From positions 4,325,931-4,389,930 of the forward strand of contig CM052357.1 of the NCBI GenBank assembly GCA_028551475.1: DNA of 64,000 bases. The letters are read 5' to 3'. Source of the stretch: Casuarina equisetifolia (Eukaryota > Streptophyta > Magnoliopsida > Fagales > Casuarinaceae). Numbering within the stretch: position 1 is the first letter of the stretch; every line of letters starts with the position of its first letter. The position numbers and the translations under genes are program-made. Below, one piece after another: positions 10,641-21,280 of the stretch. Below the pieces are notes generated by a model. It did not search any database. It was not told the DNA's origin and saw only the letters and a program-made list of their open reading frames with translations.

Positions 10641-11561
10641 TTATAAAAAAACAAAAGGCCTTTTTCCTCTTAGGTTTCCTAGGGACGTAACACAACAACC
10701 ATGTTATTTCGAATGGTTGAATGACATACATGTAGGATTTGGATGATGATCAATAGGGACAACAAAGATATGCTCAAACAACTGTTGATTTGATTGACTT
10801 GAGGGCTTGTGTAATTTGAATAATAGGATTCATGATTACAAGAACAAGGCATTTCTGCCTCTCATCCCAATGCCTATATTTTACAAAAGGTTGTCCCAAT
10901 GAGAACGTATGCATTATTTGTGTGTTGTTTTTATAGTCTTCTATATGTAGATAATGTAAAGGTTTATTGTATTGTTCTTCTGTAAGGGAGTCATCTTTCA
11001 CAAACCATGGACATATTTTATGGAGAGTCAAGGTTGTGGCTTCTCAAAGGTATCACCTCCAAACAACACCAAGCTTTTGTAATATTTCCTTTCTGTTGAG
11101 TCTTGTGGGTATATATGTTGCACTTAACGTGAATGGTTGACTATCATTTTTATATTTCCAAATATTCAAATGTCTTCCTAATTTGTAATAGTCGACTATC
11201 ATATGTTTTTATGTCATTATTTTCTTCCATAGATTAGAGATATCATTTATGTCATTATTTTCTTTCCTAGGTTAAAGATCTTATTCACTTTTATAGATAA
11301 GGTCAAGTCTTGTACATATCTTTTTATTGAATTCAAGCCAATTACTCTCATATTGTGTTATTAAAGGATTCTACTCTTATTTAAGAATTTTATTATGAAA
11401 TTTAATAATTTCATAAGTTTAATTCTTTTAACTCTTTTAACTCTTTTTATTACATTTTTTTTCCTTTCTATTTCCTCCAAAAGATTGGTCTTACACCCTC
11501 CAAGGTCAATTCTTCATTATTTATTCTACATAAACCTACTTACATTGTCTTTATTCTAATA

Positions 11562-13167
11562 TGTTGGGATATATTTTATTGATGAAATATAAATAGCATT
11601 ATTTGATATATTGGTTGCTTATTTATTAGTTTAATAAGAAAAATAATGGTGAAAATATTATGCAGGAAGTCCAATAAAAAGACTCAAATCAACGAGCCCA
11701 ATCCGCAATAGAGACATATAACCCAGTTTGCAAGCCCAATCCAAAACTCGTGAGCATGTTCAGGTGACCCAGGCCCATGTGATTCTCGACCTATACTAGT
11801 GGAACCCGTGACCCAACCCATGCGAATGAGACTTCGTCAAGAATGCACCACCCATTCTCCTGCTTGAGACCCATGTTAGCGATTATGACACGCAACCTAA
11901 AAAGTAACCCAGCTCGACCCACTCAATGTCGTTGCCATTAAAGGTCAAATTTGGCTGCCAAAAACTACTCCATTCAAGTTGGAAAAGGTTTCATTTAAAA
12001 GCTTAAAGAGAGTAGAATAAATCTATGAAGAAAAATCAGAAACTCACTCATAAGAAAAGATTAATTCGAAGAAATTAAGGTGTTATTCGCAATTTGTGAC
12101 CTAACTGCTTAAAAGAGAAACTGGAAGTAGATTAAAGAGCTTCTGAAGCTGAAATCATAAGGCTTTTGAAAAGAATAATTTGACCTATCAATTTTTGATG
12201 CACTCATAATGATTTGATTCAAGATTGAAGAGATTTTATGAAGATTTGACTAAGACTCAAGTTTGATCCATTTTTTTGTCCTCGAAGCTCTAATTTAATC
12301 ACTTAAGTTATGGACAAAATGGTGGCATTTTGGAGCATGATTTTGAATGGTTTTAGAGACAAAATGTAGATTTGTCTCTTTCCTTTCACAATAGCTTGAA
12401 ATGAAAAGAGAGAAGATGAAAATTAGGGCTCCAATGGGAATAAGAGGTGACTTGTTTCAAAGGTGTCAAAATAACTCTTTGAATTGAAATGTGAGTTGTT
12501 CTGAATTTACTTAAATGCATCTTACTTAGTATTATTTGGTTGGTTTGAAAATCATAGAGAAAAAACTACCTACAGAAACTTATACTCTTCATTTAAGCTT
12601 TTTCAAGCTCACAAAATTGGTTATACATTTAAGTGATTCTATTATGAGCTTATTAATGCTTTTATACACTTGTAAGGAAACAAGATTGTTCATCATTTCA
12701 TATCTTATTTAGGCTAATTTCATATGAGTGAGCATTGCTAGAGTTCATGTGAATTTGGAGCTTTTGTCCATATTATGTTGTATTAAGTCTCTAGTACTTA
12801 CTTGAAGCTTTTGAACTTGAACTCATATTTTACAAAAGTTGAATTTAAAATTGTACTTAATTGCTACTCTTTGTTAAAATTCTTAGGGAGAGAATTTGTA
12901 ATTGGGATTTAAGGGGTAATTCTCCCTTGTAATCGATTTGCTAATTGATTGAAGAGTGACTCTAGCAGGTTATTGGTAAAGTGGGGTGGCATAGGTGTTG
13001 AGGTGGCTTAGGTCAAACTATTTTCCAAAAATCTATGTTTTTGTCTTTTGTGATAACTTTATTTGTTGTCTTGATTGCTTCATATAAGAAAAATGAAAAA
13101 GACAAAAGAAGTTTTGATAAATTTAATTCACCCTCTCCCCTCTCTTAGGTTGCTATAAGATCTAACA
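11562..13167 (+). mobile_element. Long LTR-like insertion nested in the Copia element
   Basis: A 1.6-kb block begins TGTTGGGATATATT and ends AGATCTAACA, the TG...CA form of an LTR. Near its 3' end it carries AATTCACCCTCTCCCCTCTCTTAGGTTGC, a word typical of long Copia LTR ends and echoed at 34428. It abuts Copia reverse-transcriptase sequence on the right. I see no clear target-site duplication (TAATA left, TAGTC right), so solo-LTR status is only likely. Confidence 0.45.
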
Positions 13168-13810
13168 TAGTCTATGTTAATGATATCATTTTTCTCGACA
13201 GTAAAAATACACCTCTAAATCATAGTTTATCTCAATTATAAAATGAATTCAATATTAAAGATCTTGGTGCTTTACATTATTTCTTTGGTATTGAAACTCA
13301 TCATACCACCAATGGTCTTTTCCTATACCAAGTAAAATTCACACATGATATCCTCCAATGTGCAAAAATGTCTAATGCATGTGGTATTACTACTCCATGT
13401 ATTGCGTCTCACCTATCATCTATCACTAATGGTGAGCCATATCTTGATCCTACTCATTTTTTAAGCATTGTAGGATCCTTCCAATATCTCACACTTCCTC
13501 ATTCATACTCCATGATATGGCATCCATTTTACTCAAACCCCTACATTTTCTCTTAATATTTATTTTGATGCAAGATGAGCTATAGATTGCAATGATTGTT
13601 GCTTTATTGGTGGATGTTGTATTTTTCTTGGTTCAAATCTCATTTCATGAAGATCTCGCAAATAAAAGATTATTGCTTACTTAAGTATTGAAACTAAATT
13701 CAAAAGTCTTGCAGATGTAACAGCTGAAATTATATGGATTAAGGCACTTTTACAAGATCTTCATGTTCCATTATCCAAACCACCAACATTTTTTGGTTTG
13801 ATAATCTTTT
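13168..13810 (+). pseudogene. Copia reverse transcriptase and RNase H remnant
   Basis: The frame from 13171 reads VYVNDIIFLDSKN (the YVDD site degraded to YVND), then a stop, then FNIKDLGALHYFFGIE and QVKFTHDILQCAKMS, the usual Copia connection region. After about 13560 shifted frames retain the RNase H pieces, including ADVTAEIIWIKALLQDL near 13715. Stops and frame shifts exclude function. A weak minus-strand reading frame at 13771-14022 (GEAIGKYINHLINEIDEL) resembles a Copia gag segment and may be a separate inverted scrap. Confidence 0.75.
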
Positions 13811-14728
13811 TGTCTTGCACCTCTCCACAAATACCATTTTTCACTCCCACATAAAAACATGTCGAGATTGATTTTTATTTTATTTGGGAATGGATCAAGA
13901 TGAAGAAGCTTACTATCTAATTCATCTATTTCGTTAATCAAATGGTTGATATACTTACCAATGGCCTCTCCTCTACACTGTTTAAACTTTTTCAAGACAA
14001 GTTGATTGTTCGCTTCAACCAATTAACTTGCTAAAGGAACAATCTTGCCACATCAACCATGCAAGATTTTCGGATTCTCAATCAAACAAATATCCCCAAC
14101 GCCAACCACCAAATCCACAAGACACGACCTCATTCAAATTCAAATCTAGTCAATGAATTTAAAATTGAAAATCATCCTTATATTTCTAAACATTCAAATA
14201 TCTCACTAATTTGTAATCGTGGACTATCATATCTTTTTATATTAGAGATATCATTTATGTCATTATTTTCCTTCCCAAGTGAGAGATTTTATTCACTCCT
14301 ATATATAAAGTCTTGTCTTGTACATATCTTTTTATTGAATTCAAACCAATTACTCTCATATTGTATTGTTAAAGGATTCAACTTTGATTTAAGAATCTCT
14401 TTACGAAATTTAGTTATTTCATAAGTTTAATTCTTTTAACTGTCTTTATTACATTTTTTTTCCTTTTTGTTTCTCCAAATGGATATCTCATAAATTGTCA
14501 CATCATATAGAATTTATGAGAGGTGCTCTCATAAGCAACTATCTAGCCTCGAAAGGGCTCTTTTACCAAAATGGCTGCCGCACTAAGTTTTTCTATACTT
14601 TTTTTATTTATAGAAAAACTAATTTTTACAATTACTTTGATATCCTAATTGTAATAAAATATTAATAATATCATTTAACTTAATTATAAGTTGTGAAACT
14701 TATAACTTGCTTTAATATTATGATAGTA

Positions 14729-15342
14729 GCCTCTCTCTTTTTCGTTTTTACTATATTTATAACATTGTGAATAGTGGCTTTGTCGGCTTCTTACTTAAAG
14801 CATGCAATTATACACATTTATTTTAAGCCGGATGATGAAGGTACATATCAAATTTCAGGTTGCTTAGAAAAAAACGAAAGAAAATCAATGAATGACGTGT
14901 TTGAGGGTATAACTATACACGGACTTTTTTAGTCATGTCAGTCAACACAAATTAACCTCCACTAAACCTTGATAAATGCACCTTGTTAGAAGCACTTGAA
15001 TATCAAGTATGTGAGACCTCCATTCCTATTGTTAATTCTCTTTCTCATTTTCACCTTTTATAGCATATATTACTAAAAGTCAGCTTGAACAAATATGGTT
15101 TAAATGGAAATAAAATAATATATTAAATTTTAATTTGAACTTCTCCCAGTTTATTCTATTGAATACAACTTTAATTTATTGTTGTTATTTTAGATGGAAA
15201 AAATAATTTTGTCGACATTAAAATAATTTTTTTTCATAATTGTCCCGTTTAATAAATGTGTATAATTGCATGCTTTAAGTAAGAAGCCGACAAAGCCACT
15301 ATTCACAATGTTATAAATATAGTAAAAGCGAAAAAGAGAGAG
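14729..15342. repeat. Inverted-repeat (foldback/MITE-like) element upstream of the membrane-TNL gene
   Basis: The left arm (about 14729-14822) and right arm (about 15251-15342) are near-perfect reverse complements over roughly 92 bp. The left arm reads CTCTCTCTTTTTCG then TATTTATAACATTGTGAATA and on to CATGCAATTATACACATTTA; the right arm carries the complement in reverse order. The spacer is about 430 bp of AT-rich sequence with no coding. No exact target-site duplication is visible. Non-autonomous DNA transposon or foldback element is the likely class. Its right end lies about 315 bp before the start codon at 15659. Confidence 0.8.
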
Positions 15343-15658
15343 AACGCCACTGAGCCGAGCCAGGGCCCGCCCTCTTCGAAGAGGGATTGTTGGCTTTTTT
15401 TTTTAATTCATAAAAATAATGACTAAAAATTTCGAACAATTCTAAAGTCTTGCGTTTCCCGCTGAGCAGGGACACGTGCACCAAGTTTCACATGGGCGCC
15501 CGTGAAAAGCTCTCTCGACGTTATTTTTAGGGTTTGCTTTTAAAACAAAATAAATTTATCTTCTCCCTGTCAAGAAAGCTCTCCCAAATTATCTTACGGA
15601 TTGTTTCGTTCACTGAATACAGGTTCTCATATCTTTCGCAGATTTCTGTCTTTGCAGC
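15343..15658 (+). promoter_or_regulatory. Putative promoter and leader of the membrane-TNL gene
   Basis: Between the inverted-repeat element and the ATG there is a GC-richer stretch (15351-15390), then a leader containing CAAGAAAGCTCTCCCAAATTATC, TCGTTCACTGAATACAGGTTCTCA and TTTGCAGC directly before the ATG. The same words precede the ATG at 2904 (GGCTCTCCCGAAGCATC, TTTCACTGAACACTGGTTCTCA, TTTGCAGC). The two genes thus share a homologous 5' leader. No clear TATA box was assigned. Confidence 0.55.
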
Positions 15659-18600
15659 ATGTCTAATCTCCATAGCTATACGCTTCAACAACCAGTGGGT
15701 TATGCGCCAATTGGACCCATGGCCCCCCCGGTTGCTGAAGTGGAAAATCAGGGCCCCGGAATGAGTTTTCGGGTCTCAGAAACAATAAAGAGAGACTCCT
15801 GGTATTGGGAAATGTTCTCAAACTTTTGTTTGCGGGCTTTATTCATGGTGTTTTTTATTGACGATGACGTTTGGATGGTTAGGTGAGTGATTAATTTGAT
15901 ATTGACTAACGCTAATTGGGAGTTTGATTTAATTATGAATTTTTAACCATTTTTTTTGATGGAGAGTGTTGGATTTGAATAGGTTCGTGTGGGTAATGAT
16001 ACTCCTGTTGAGCTTCTCCAAGAGCAGACAGGCTTTACAACTATTGCAAGAGCTTTTGTCTCATCAGCGTGCTTCTACTTTGACTGGACAAGCATTAGTC
16101 TTCCCATTTTCTTTGCTAACTTTTATCATTACGGCATGTATTGAAGACACCATTTGGAAGAAAAGGTGTGTGATTAGTGTTAATTGGAAGTTTGATTTGA
16201 TTATGGAATTTTGACCCTTCTGTTTTTTGTTTTGACGTGGTGTGTTGAATTGTAATAGGTTTTTGTGGGCAATTATGAATCTGGTCTTTGTCCACTTGGC
16301 TGTGCAAGTTTTGCAAGACCATCTCAAGCCAATCGAGAGGGCCCTTGAACCAATTCTCAAGGGCTTTATGTTAGAATTATTACCATGGGCTATGCCAACT
16401 AGGCCAATGACCATGCCGGCTATTGAGGTGGAGAATCAGAGCTCTGGAACAACTTTGGGGGTATTGCGTGTGCCCTTTTTGTTTCTAGCTTTTCGCCCTA
16501 CGGTATATTATAACCATGATTTGAATGACAGGTGCGTGATTAGTTTATAAGTGAATAGTGCTAATTGGGAGTTTGATTTTGTTATGAAATTATGATCTTT
16601 TTGTTTTGATGGGGATTGTTTGGATTGAAATAGGCATATGTGGGCAATGATACTTGTGTTCACCTTCTACATGGCAAGGCAAGCTTTCCCATTGGTTCAT
16701 GAACTTTTGACTGTTGTGCGTTTATTACAATGGCATGCTCAAATGGACAATCAAAGCTCTAGAATGAGTTTCGAGGTCTTAGGAGTCTTAAGGAGAAGGA
16801 TGAGAGAGCACTTCAGAAACAAAGGCTTGTTAGCCTTAAGGGTTTTGGATATTCCACTTTCGTGGTTGGCTTTTATCATTATGGTATTGATGGATGACAG
16901 CAATTGGAAGGATAGGTACGTGATAAATTTATAAGTGATTAGAGTTGCTTGGGAGTTTGATTTGTTTATGAGATTTTGATCTTCTTGTTTCAACGGTTTG
17001 TGTTGAATTGGACTAGGTATTTGGGTGCAATAATTTCTATATTGTGGGTATCCACAATATGCCAAATGGTCCATCTATTACTGGCAATTTTGGCCGTGTC
17101 ACATTATTTGAAGCAGCGTGGCTCTCCGTTGACAAGCTTTGCTAGTGATCTACCTAGCACGACCTTGATGGAGTCCATGATTAGTAAGAGAGCCTCCACA
17201 TCTTCAGCACCTAAATGGACATATGACGTTTTCCTTAGTTTCTATGAAAACGATTGCCACGACAATTTTGTGGACCATTTGTATATTGCTTTGAAACAAA
17301 AAGGCATTGTTGTTCATAGAGACAATGTAAATTTAGAGCGAGGAAAATATATTTCTTCAGAGCTTTTGGAAGCCACACAAAAATCCAAATATGCAATCGT
17401 TGTAATCTCAAAAAATTATGCTTTCTCCAAATGGTGCTTGATGGAGCTAACTCATATCATGAAATGCATGATAGAGACACAATTAAGAGTTTTTCCAGTT
17501 TTCTACCATGTGGATTCATCTCATGTACGAAACCAGAAAGGCAGTTTCGCAAATGCTTTTGATGAGCATATGAAGAATCTTAAGGTTTTTGAAGAGGAGA
17601 GGAAAGCTTGCAGAGTTGCTTTGGAAAAAGTGGGTGGTCTTGTTGGCTGGGATGTACATGATAGGTATGATTATTTCAATTTACTATGCTAAATTTGACT
17701 GGCCTTTTTAGCAAGTAATATTACCAATTTTACTTACTTTCCTAGTTAAACTAACCTACATCAACTTTTAGTTCATCTAACCATTGGTTCAAAAATCGTA
17801 ACTTTTTTATTTGGATGAATTAGAAGTTGTTGAAAGAGATTGTCAAGTGAACTTAGAGATGATTATAACTTATCAAATCTTTTTATGGATCTAATTTTCT
17901 TTGCTTTCCTAGTTAAATTGATGTAGAAATTTCCAAGTTGTTTTGATATTGGTCCTAAATTAGTATATTTTTTCAGGAATGAGGCAGAAGTTATTGAAGA
18001 TATTTGTAGGACAATATTTATCAGATTGTGTGGTAACTTATCAAACTTTTCAAATAATCTTGTTGGAATGGAATCCCGAGTGGAGAACATGATGTATTTA
18101 CTTGATATGGAAGGCACTAACTTCATAGGCATCAGTGGGATTGGTGGCATTGGAAAGACAACTCTAGCAAAATTCATTTTTGATAGATTTTCTTCTGAAT
18201 TTGAAGCCAGCTTCTTTGTTTGTGTTAAAGAAGGAACTCAAAATGAAGTTGATTTGCAAAGACAACTTATTTCAGAGATCTTCAAGGAAAGTGGAATAGA
18301 AGTTTTGGATACTTGTGAGAGATTCTGCATCTTAAGGAAGTTATGGAATAAGAAAGTTCTTATTGTTTTCGATAATGTGGAGGAAGAAGCACAAATAAAA
18401 GAAATCATAGGGAGGAGGGATTTGCACCATCAAGGAAGTAGAATTCTCATAATAGGCAAAAGTCATCAGTTATTAGAAAGATATGTGGACCAGATTTATG
18501 ATGTTGAGGAGTTAGAATATTTTGATGCTTTACAGTACTTTAGTTGGATGGCCTTTAAACAATCCCATCCTAATGAAAATTATTTGGAAATGTCTCGTGA

Positions 18601-21280
18601 CCATTTGAGATATGCTAGAGGCATTCCATTAGCTGTTGAAATTTTTGGCTCCTCATTATTTCATAAACCAGTTGATGTATGGAAAAGTGCCCTAGATCAT
18701 CTCAAATCACATCCCCAATGTGAAATCGTGGACAAACTTGAAGTAAGTCTCAGGGGATTGGAGGTTGTGCAAAAAAATATCTTTTTAGATGTTATTTTTT
18801 TCTTCAATGGAAGTCTTGAATCTGAAGTTATTGATATACTAGATAGTTGTGGTTACTGTCCAGTATCCAGTATTAGTGTTTTAAGGGACAAATGTGTTAT
18901 AAAGATTTCACAAGATAATAGAATTCGAGTGCATGACTTGTTAGTAAAAATGGGTCAGCAAGTAGTCAATAATGAGTCCTTGGAGGAGCCTGGAAAGCGT
19001 AGTAGATTGTGTCGTCAAGAAGATATCATTTCTGTGATGAAGAAGAATACTGTGAGTATATTAGCTTGGATATAAAGACATGATGCCTGCTCTTTTAGCA
19101 TTTATTAAATTCTTTTATTACACTAATTTCATTTCTCCTGGTTTTTAGGGAACTAATATGGTTGAAGGATTTGTTCTTGAGCTTCCTTTAAAGAAAAAGG
19201 AGCAACTAAGCCTTGAAGCCTTTTCAAAGATGAAAAATTTGAGAATACTTTTGATTAAGTACAAAAGTAGTTATCTCGAAACCAAAAACAACTTTTTGGA
19301 AGATCTGCACACTTTAGAATGGGAAGGAGATCTTTCAAACTTCAATCTAAGCGATAAATTATGTGTTATTACATGGTGGGGATATCCTTTACAATCTTTG
19401 CCGTGTAGTTTCCAGTTAGACAATCTTGTGAAGCTCCATATGCCTCATAGTTGCATTGAGAGATTGTGGGATGGAATGAAGGTGAGATTTTGTCTTATGT
19501 TAGTGTATTATTCTTCTCCATCATTCTTTTTATTCAATTTCATTTATTTAACAATTTATTTGCATGTACTAGGTTTTTGGCAAATTGAAGGAAATTGACT
19601 TAAGGTACTCAAAAAACTTGATCGAGACACCAGACTTTGGTGGAGTCCTGAACCTTGAGAAATTAGTGCTTTCGTTTTGTACAAGTTTGTCTACAGTGCA
19701 CTCGTCCGTTAGATTCCTCAAACATCTACAAGTATTGAAACTGGAGGGTTGCAACTGTCTAAAAGAACTTCCAGGGAGTGAGAATGGTTGGGAATGTTTG
19801 AAGAAAGTTGACATAAGGGGGACTTCTATAAGAAATTTAACATCTATTTCATTTTCAACAAAACTCAGAACCTTAAATTTTGGTGGTAATGAATCAAATC
19901 CCACTAGCTTTTCGCTCCCAATGTCATTCTCAAGTTTTAGCTCTTTAGAAAGGTTAAGTATGAGTTATTGCAATATATCAGATGCTATGAGCTTCATTAG
20001 TATTGATCGTTTAGCATCACTCACAGTCTTGGATCTTAAGGGGAACAATTTTACAAGAATACCGGATAGCATTTCTCAACTTTCCAACCTAAAAGCTCTT
20101 GTGTTGGATAATTGTAGCAATCTTCAAGTGTTACCAAAGCTCCCGGTGATGTTACTGCACATTAGTGTAAGAAATTGTACGTTGCTGAAGGAACTTTATA
20201 GTCAAATTTATGCGTGGACTTTAAGTGAAGTGTTGTTGACCGCTGATTTCTCTGCTTTGGCCGTGTATGTTGGTTATAACGGCAAACCTTACATGAACAT
20301 ATATCTGCATCCACAAGAGCTTGTTTTATCTGAAGTTATCGTGAGTATCTCAGATTCCTTTTTGAAAATAAGTGCATTGCCTTGTTGGAATAAGTACAAT
20401 TGTTATTTGAAAGCTTAAAAGGAGTACATTGATATCTTTCTCTTCTTGACTTCTGATTTTAATATTTTTGTAGTGGATGCTTGAAGGAGTATCATGGGGC
20501 ATTACGCAGGGATCTAAGATCCCAAAGTGGTTCAACCAAAGAGGCACCAGTTCGGATGGTACAATTCAAACTCAGATAATTGTGGATGATCATCCAACAA
20601 ATTCTGCAAGGTTTGAGAATTGGCTGGGGTATGCTTTATTTATTGTTTATCAAGTCCATGAGCTTGAAATTTGTCAAAGAGAAATAAAAAACCAAAATGG
20701 TCACGAGTATGAAAGCTCAAATTCTGGAACATATAATGGAAGTAACCCTGGTTTTCCCGAATTTGTTTGCCAATTGCAAGTGAATGGAGTTGGTCCAGGG
20801 CCATATCATGAGTTTGAAGATTCACAAGATTCAGACTTGCTTACTGAAGGTGCGCTCCAATTGGAACTCAACAAAGTCGGTCCAGCATCTTATGATAAGT
20901 TTGAAAAATCATGCTTGCATACTAAAAATGCTCCAAAATTAGAACTTGATAAAGGTGGTACAGGACTTTCCTTTGTCTTTCGTATCCCTGAAGTCGTTCC
21001 TGTTGGATCAAATGGAGTTTGGTTGTTTATAAGTTCTAACTGCTTCAAAAAGGAGGATACTTCAAGTAGAAGGCGCTGCCTGGGGGTTTCAGTCACATCA
21101 AAGAGCACAAATGTGAAGGTGATGGAGTGCAGGGCGGGTCTAGTACCAAGACATGATCCTTCAGTGTTCAAACAAGTTGTTAACAGCATTTCTCTAGAAG
21201 GTTTGGATGAAATAAGTCTTCGGCATATTCTTTCTCCTAATTTGCTTGTGCGTTCCTTTATGAAGGGATTGGCTGAATGA
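15659..21280 (+). CDS. Membrane-domain-TIR-NB-ARC-LRR-C-JID fusion immune receptor
   Basis: Nine exons: 15659-15882, 15983-16165, 16259-16531, 16634-16915, 17017-17664, 17977-19051, 19149-19481, 19573-20340 and 20474-21280, all GT-AG and phase-consistent, coding 1530 residues. Residues 1-386 form four helical hairpins homologous to the gene at 2904. Exon 5 runs from the last membrane helices (about 322-351) through a linker into the TIR domain (388-537) with no stop or intron. The TIR has YDVFLSF and W460CLME464, so the NADase glutamate is kept, but RGEDTR is degraded to YENDCH. The NB-ARC has an intact P-loop (GIGGIGKTT, to 599), kinase 2 as VFDN (667-670), a weak RNBS-B (IIGKS instead of TTRD) and VHD (855-857) for MHD. 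LRRs span about 896-1262 and a C-JID (IPKWF) 1263-1530. A second possible start, Met375 in MISKRAS, looks like an ordinary TNL N-terminus. Expected role: a membrane-anchored NLR, inferred. Confidence 0.85.

Larger units (their letters stand above)
11143..14478 (+). mobile_element. Decayed Copia retrotransposon with flanking LTR remnants
   Basis: Two direct, diverged copies of a roughly 310-330 bp sequence lie at 11143-11478 and 14172-14478. Both share TTTGTAAT, GGACTATCAT or CGACTATCAT, GATATCATTTATGTCATTATTTTC, TTGTACATATCTTTTTATTGAATTC, TTACTCTCATATTGT and TTATTACATTTTTTTTCC. Between them, from 13168, lie Copia reverse-transcriptase and RNase H remnants in the same orientation, so they are best read as 5' and 3' LTRs. 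No gag, protease or integrase is readable on the plus strand. The element lost most of its coding region and was later interrupted by another LTR. Confidence 0.65.

Noticed and set aside
13771..14022. Minus-strand gag-like frame as a separate gene
   Set aside because: Short, weakly similar and inside a Copia remnant; mentioned only as a possible inverted scrap.
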